Below, in pieces: positions 13,497 through 16,876 of a DNA stretch of 16,876 nt; positions within the stretch are counted from its first letter, which is position 1; every line of letters starts with the position of its first letter. The translations under genes and the position numbers were made by a program. Below the pieces are notes generated by a model that saw only the letters and a program-made list of their open reading frames with translations, ran no database searches and was not told where the DNA came from. The DNA is from an uncultured Clostridia bacterium (GTDB lineage Bacteria; Bacillota; Clostridia; Saccharofermentanales; DTU023): assembly GCA_937922005.1 (NCBI GenBank), contig CAKZWV010000073.1, positions 1-16,876 on the forward strand, written 5' to 3'.

Positions 13497-14462
13497 CTAT
13501 ATGCGCTCTGTATCCATGGTTGGATCAAGGCTTTCCAGTCTCTTTTGGGCGGCTAAGAGGTCTGGATTGAGGGCATCGCCTCGGAGTTGATCAGTAAGGA
13601 TCCCTTGGTGAAAGCGAAAAAAACGGCCTGCCAGGTGAGGATCGGTCTCTTGCATAGAGGCAACTAGCTCTTCAAAATAAGGACCAAGGAGAAGATCACC
13701 AGGCCGGGGGGCGGGAGAATTTAAATCAGGAGCAGACGTAAAAAGAGTTTCGGCTAACTGGGAATTTGTGCCTGGATCTAATAGCAGGAGATAATGATAA
13801 AAAAAGTGGGAAAAATCCTTGACATACTCTCGGAAAATGGGTAAAGCCTGGTCCAAGGCGAGAGAGCGGAGGGCAGAGCGGGCTGTATTAGCTTGGAGAA
13901 TCCATAAGAGGGGGGGATGAGAAGGTCGAGCATGGACTTCTTCCATGATCTTTTTGATTTCTAGACCCCCAAGGCCCGCTACGATGATAATGTCCCAAGG
14001 CTGGAGGTCGAGGCCTTGGAGGCCGTCTCCTTGATGAAAGTGCAGGCGGGGACAGGTCCCCAGGTAGTGGGCAGCGTTTGCCTCAGCCCTAGCTAGGGGC
14101 TGGGCACGTAGGTCACTCCCCAAGACCTCCCCGAGATCCGGGTGGGCAGCAAGAAAAATGGCCAACTTGCCGTGGTCACAGCCGATATCTAAGATTCGGG
14201 GCAGCTGGGGGAGCATTGGATCAGACCGAGGGAAAGCAAGATTAGTGGCCTGGACCTTCTCGGCCAGGCTTTGGGCCATCTGGTAGAGGGCCAGGGCAAG
14301 GCCTGCCAGGAAGCGAAGACGGGGCGTCAAAAGAAGGGGGCGGCCCCGATAGACGGTAGGCCGACCCCATAGGGTCTCGTCCCCTTCCGGCCAGCTTGGT
14401 AAAAAGCCCGAAGGGGGGAGAAAAGTAGACAAATCAAGAGAAGATTGGTTTGACAAGGTCAT
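13497..14462 (-). CDS. trmK: tRNA (adenine(22)-N1)-methyltransferase, TrmK family
   Basis: TrmK transfers methyl from S-adenosylmethionine to N1 of A22 in the tRNA D-arm. The Rossmann core is clear: motif I is LDIGCDHGKLAI (91-102), followed by SDLRAQPLARAEANA, the QGDGL motif, the family signature AGLGG (162-166; AGMGG in Bacillus), and a LLWILQANT strand. LTPRLRFLAGLA near residues 45-56 corresponds to the family N-terminus (LSKRLQTVAEYI type). At 321 residues it is longer than the 237 of the Bacillus protein: about 44 residues lie ahead of that conserved start, and the C-terminal coil region is extended. The ATG at 14462 has only a weak GAAAG site, so the start is less certain. Placement after rpoD and before nif3 matches the conserved cluster. 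Confidence 0.88.
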   Translation of the reverse strand: MTLSNQSSLDLSTFLPPSGFLPSWPEGDETLWGRPTVYRGRPLLLTPRLRFLAGLALALYQMAQSLAEKVQATNLAFPRSDPMLPQLPRILDIGCDHGKLAIFLAAHPDLGEVLGSDLRAQPLARAEANAAHYLGTCPRLHFHQGDGLQGLDLQPWDIIIVAGLGGLEIKKIMEEVHARPSHPPLLWILQANTARSALRSLALDQALPIFREYVKDFSHFFYHYLLLLDPGTNSQLAETLFTSAPDLNSPAPRPGDLLLGPYFEELVASMQETDPHLAGRFFRFHQGILTDQLRGDALNPDLLAAQKRLESLDPTMDTERI

Positions 14463-14478
14463 CGCTTGCTTTCTAGTT

Positions 14479-14550
14479 AAAAATTCCGTCCGAATTTTAG
14501 ACGAATCCGGACTGAGCTCAGTCCGGATTTTGGACCGGTTTTAGTCCAAA
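14479..14550 (-). terminator. Hairpin cluster at the rpoD 3' end, including a possible terminator
   Basis: Three stem-loops can form in the minus-strand transcript. H1 pairs TTTGGAC with GTCCAAA (14550-14544 with 14535-14529), with the rpoD stop codon in its loop. H2 is a perfect 26-bp palindrome at 14504-14529. H3 pairs GTCCGGATT (14512-14504) with AATTCGGAC (14496-14488) with one G-U pair and a 7-nt loop, followed by GGAA and five T (14483-14479). H2 and H3 share 14504-14512 and cannot both form. H3 has the shape of a weak intrinsic terminator, and H2 would block it. The arrangement could attenuate readthrough from rpoD into trmK; this is inferred from base pairing only. Confidence 0.5.
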
Positions 14551-16322
14551 TAGCCCTTCAAGTCTTTGCTGACCTTGGGGTTTTTGAGGCCACGGAGGGC
14601 CTTGGCTTCAATTTGACGGATCCGCTCCCGGGTGACCCCCATGAGCTTACCAACCTCTTCCAAGGTCCGGGCTCGTCCATCAATGAGTCCGTACCGAAGT
14701 TTGATGATTTTGGCATCTCGGGCGCTGATATTATCCAAAATAGTGAAGATTTCTTCCCGACACATGGTATTGATGGATTGGTCAGCCGGAGACGGGGCGT
14801 TATCATCAGCAATAAAATCGCCCAGGCGGCTATCTTCTTCCTCCCCGATAGGGCGCTCGAGGGCAACAGGCTCTTGGGCAATCCGTAGGGTCTCCCGAAT
14901 CTTATCTTCAGGCAAGCCGATCTCAGCGGCAATCTCAAAGACTTCAGGGTCACGGCCCAATTTGTGTACCAGCTCCCGGCGGACCTTGTTGATCTTATTG
15001 ATGGTGTCATGGACGTGAACTGGGAGGCGGATCGTCCGGCCTTGGTCAGCGATACCCCGGGTAATGGCCTGACGAATCCACCAGGTAGCGTAGGTGGAAA
15101 ATTTGTAGCCTTTACGGAAATCATACTTATCCACCCCCCGGATGAGTCCGAGGTTGCCCTCTTGAATGAGGTCTAAAAAGCCCATGCCCTTGCCGGTATA
15201 ACGTTTGGCCAGACTTACAACAAGACGGAGGTTAGCTTCAGAGAGGTGGGTTTTCGCTTCTTCATCACCTGCCTCGATCCGGGCAGCCAATTCCCGCTCA
15301 TCTTCGACGCCAAGGAGGTCAACAGCACCGATTTCCTTGAGATAGGCACGGACAGGGTCATCAATGACCCCCTTATCGGACGAGGAGTTGCTCTTATGGG
15401 AGTCGTCATCATCGTCATCGTCTTCGCCAATAATCCGGATACCATTCTTCTCCAAACCCTCGAAAATATCCATGAAATAGTTGTCGGGCAGGCGAATCTG
15501 TGTAACAAAATCAATGATGGTTTCCTCTTGGACTTCCCCATTGTGGGTCATAGCGAGGTTCACCAGGGCTTCAATGGCCTTATCCCTCATGATCCAGCCA
15601 GGCATGGTATGGTCAGAGCGTAAATCATCGATTAGGCTCAAGGGATCATCTTTTTTCTCATCCTGATCCTCTTCATCTTCCTCATCGGTCTCCTGGGGTT
15701 GGTCAGGGTCCCCGGTAATGGATTCGGCGACGTGCTCCACTTCGGAGACGTCAATCTCATCTTCTAGGTCGACATCAAAATCCTCCTGGAAGACCTTATC
15801 TAAATCTTCCTCTTCCTCGAATTCTGCGTCTTCTTCGAAGGTGGCCTCTTCCTCAGTGTCATCGTCTTCTGCAAAATCCTTCTCATCCTCCTCCAAATCA
15901 TCCCTGTCCTGGAGGTCAGCAGCTTTTAGACCGGCCTTGCTTGTTGCTCCTTGCCCCGCTTTCTTAGCACTGCCCCTAGTTGTACTCTTTGTTGCAGCTT
16001 TGGCAGTGCTCTTGCTGGTAGTTTTTGCAGCCGTTTTAGAGCTCGTGGCCTTGCTGGTCCCAGCCTTGGCAGTGGAAGATTTGCTGGTCGTCGTTTTACT
16101 TGTTGAAGCTTTCGCCGTAGTGGCTTTTGCTGTGGTGGCCTTCGCAGGAGACGCCTTAGCCCCCTTCGTGGTCTTACTGGTAGCCTTGCTTGTAGGCTTA
16201 GCTGCCGCCTTTTTTTGGGGTTTATCCTTAGCCTGGTCCGGCGTAGAAGCGTCACCTTCAGCTGTTTCAGCGGCCCAGTAGGGTGAAAAAATCTTGGTCA
16301 TGATCGTGCAATGAAAAAACAT
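14541..16322 (-). CDS. rpoD: Housekeeping sigma factor (sigma-70/SigA) with long basic and acidic N-terminal extension
   Basis: This is the primary RNA polymerase sigma subunit. The ATG at 16322 has GAGG 6 nt upstream; an internal Met8 has no such site. Residues 32-134 are a Lys/Ala/Thr/Ser low-complexity tail, 139-226 are strongly Asp/Glu-rich, about 227-300 form region 1.1, and seven Asp follow at 301-307. From D321 the core is canonical: region 1.2 (DDPVRAYLKEIG), region 2 (about 361-418) with NLRLVVSLAKRYTG, DLIQEGNLGL, and STYATWWIRQAI, then region 3, and the region 4.2 helix-turn-helix (553-580) with TLEEVGKLMGVTRERIRQIE. At 593 residues it is far longer than Bacillus SigA (371), the difference being N-terminal. 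It sits 63 nt after dnaG, the classic dnaG-rpoD arrangement. Identity as the housekeeping sigma factor is firm; the tail's function is unknown. Confidence 0.97.
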   Translation of the reverse strand: MFFHCTIMTKIFSPYWAAETAEGDASTPDQAKDKPQKKAAAKPTSKATSKTTKGAKASPAKATTAKATTAKASTSKTTTSKSSTAKAGTSKATSSKTAAKTTSKSTAKAATKSTTRGSAKKAGQGATSKAGLKAADLQDRDDLEEDEKDFAEDDDTEEEATFEEDAEFEEEEDLDKVFQEDFDVDLEDEIDVSEVEHVAESITGDPDQPQETDEEDEEDQDEKKDDPLSLIDDLRSDHTMPGWIMRDKAIEALVNLAMTHNGEVQEETIIDFVTQIRLPDNYFMDIFEGLEKNGIRIIGEDDDDDDDSHKSNSSSDKGVIDDPVRAYLKEIGAVDLLGVEDERELAARIEAGDEEAKTHLSEANLRLVVSLAKRYTGKGMGFLDLIQEGNLGLIRGVDKYDFRKGYKFSTYATWWIRQAITRGIADQGRTIRLPVHVHDTINKINKVRRELVHKLGRDPEVFEIAAEIGLPEDKIRETLRIAQEPVALERPIGEEEDSRLGDFIADDNAPSPADQSINTMCREEIFTILDNISARDAKIIKLRYGLIDGRARTLEEVGKLMGVTRERIRQIEAKALRGLKNPKVSKDLKGYLD

Positions 16323-16385
16323 AGATTACCTCATTTCTCAGATGTGATCGGATGCGCTTCTTACGAATCCCTGCGCTTCCCTAGC

Positions 16386-16876
16386 TTAATCGGTCAAAAG
16401 ATCTGCTGCCAGGCTTTCCATCTTCCGTAACAGATCCTGTGCAGCCTCACGAGAAGGGGCTTGGCCCAGCTGATTACGAAGGATTTCAATCTCCCTTTGT
16501 TTGGCATCTCGGACGATTTCTTGATATGTGGCTTCTAAAATATCTTCTCGGTACAAGATCGCCAGATCTCGAACGAGAAAACTAGCAAATTGTGATTGAA
16601 AGAGATCAAAACTTCCTGCCTGATCCAGATCTCTTGCAAAAGTGTCAAAATCCTGGCGGGAATAAGGTAGGACAGCATCCCGGTCAGGCCTAAAGAGCCA
16701 AGTCACGAGTTCTCGGACAAAACCTGGGGAAAAGACTTCAGGATCCGGGCTAAATGTCAAAGATTCCTTTGAATAGGTCCCCTGTTTTTGTTCGGTCAAC
16801 AAGTCTAAAAAAAGAGCCTCATGATCCGTCAAGTTGCATGGCATCGTAGGAGCCTGAAAAATAGCATTCTCAGCAT
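16386..16876 (-). CDS. dnaG: DNA primase, C-terminal helicase-interaction part (5' end outside window)
   Basis: The minus-strand frame is open from the right edge to TAA at 16388-16386, leaving 163 complete codons. An internal ATG at 16844 is not the true start, because the frame continues upstream without a stop and no Shine-Dalgarno precedes it. The visible part is a helix-rich, charged segment: a NLTDHEALFLDLL start, a FSPGFVRELVTWLF part, and a long coil to the end with REIEILRNQLGQ and LLRKMESLAADLL. This pattern fits the C-terminal DnaB-binding domain of DnaG, which is poorly conserved in sequence. The assignment rests mainly on position directly upstream of rpoD and on overall helical character. 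The zinc and TOPRIM domains lie outside the window. Confidence 0.72.
   Translation of the reverse strand, partial: AENAIFQAPTMPCNLTDHEALFLDLLTEQKQGTYSKESLTFSPDPEVFSPGFVRELVTWLFRPDRDAVLPYSRQDFDTFARDLDQAGSFDLFQSQFASFLVRDLAILYREDILEATYQEIVRDAKQREIEILRNQLGQAPSREAAQDLLRKMESLAADLLTD

Noticed and set aside
15718..16281. 187-codon plus-strand Ser/Val/Ala-rich frame
   Set aside because: It is antisense to the low-complexity RpoD N-terminus. Reversal of Lys/Thr/Ala and Asp/Glu codons gives such hydrophobic frames automatically.
16353..16379. TGCGCTTC direct repeat between dnaG and rpoD
   Set aside because: Only two 8-bp copies without further structure; it could easily be chance.

Overview
The window looks like a chromosomal segment of a low-to-medium GC Bacillota, possibly Clostridia-like. 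Three things point there. The gene sets dprA-topA-trmFO and dnaG-rpoD-trmK-nif3 follow orders common in that phylum. TrmFO and TrmK are typical of it. Three tandem matches to the Spo0A box sit in the one long intergenic region. I cannot name a genus. No IS element, phage gene, CRISPR array, tRNA or rRNA was seen.

Layout: (1) 1-1448, minus strand: the N-terminal 482 codons of a secreted, adhesin-like protein with InlB/MucBP-like repeats; its 3' end lies outside the window. (2) 1449-1928: an AT-rich divergent intergenic region with three Spo0A-like boxes at an exact 10-bp spacing, weak promoter candidates, an 8-bp stem-loop and a strong ribosome binding site. (3) 1929-5533, plus strand: a two-gene DNA-uptake/processing unit, comM/yifB-like then dprA-like, overlapping by 4 bp. 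Both proteins are long and depart from family consensus at several conserved positions. (4) 5665-8304: topA with a Lys/Thr/Ala-rich histone-H1-like tail. (5) 8384-12276: a tRNA-modification block, consisting of one 923-codon frame that joins TrmFO (m5U54) to QueA (queuosine), followed 2 nt later by tgt (queuosine). (6) 12277-12391: a convergent intergenic spacer holding two copies of a 39-nt direct repeat around a GC-rich hairpin. (7) 12392-16876, minus strand: dnaG (3' part), rpoD, trmK and nif3, read right to left, with a cluster of mutually exclusive hairpins between rpoD and trmK.

How the parts relate: one arm holds DNA uptake and topology plus anticodon and T-loop tRNA modification. The opposing arm is the conserved macromolecular-synthesis cluster (primase, housekeeping sigma factor) followed by another tRNA methyltransferase and a Nif3-family protein. 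The most notable items are the TrmFO-QueA fusion, which keeps an internal QueA start with its own Shine-Dalgarno; the Spo0A box array between the adhesin and the competence-type operon; and similar Lys/Thr/Ala/Ser tails on two unrelated DNA-acting proteins, TopA (C-terminal) and RpoD (N-terminal).
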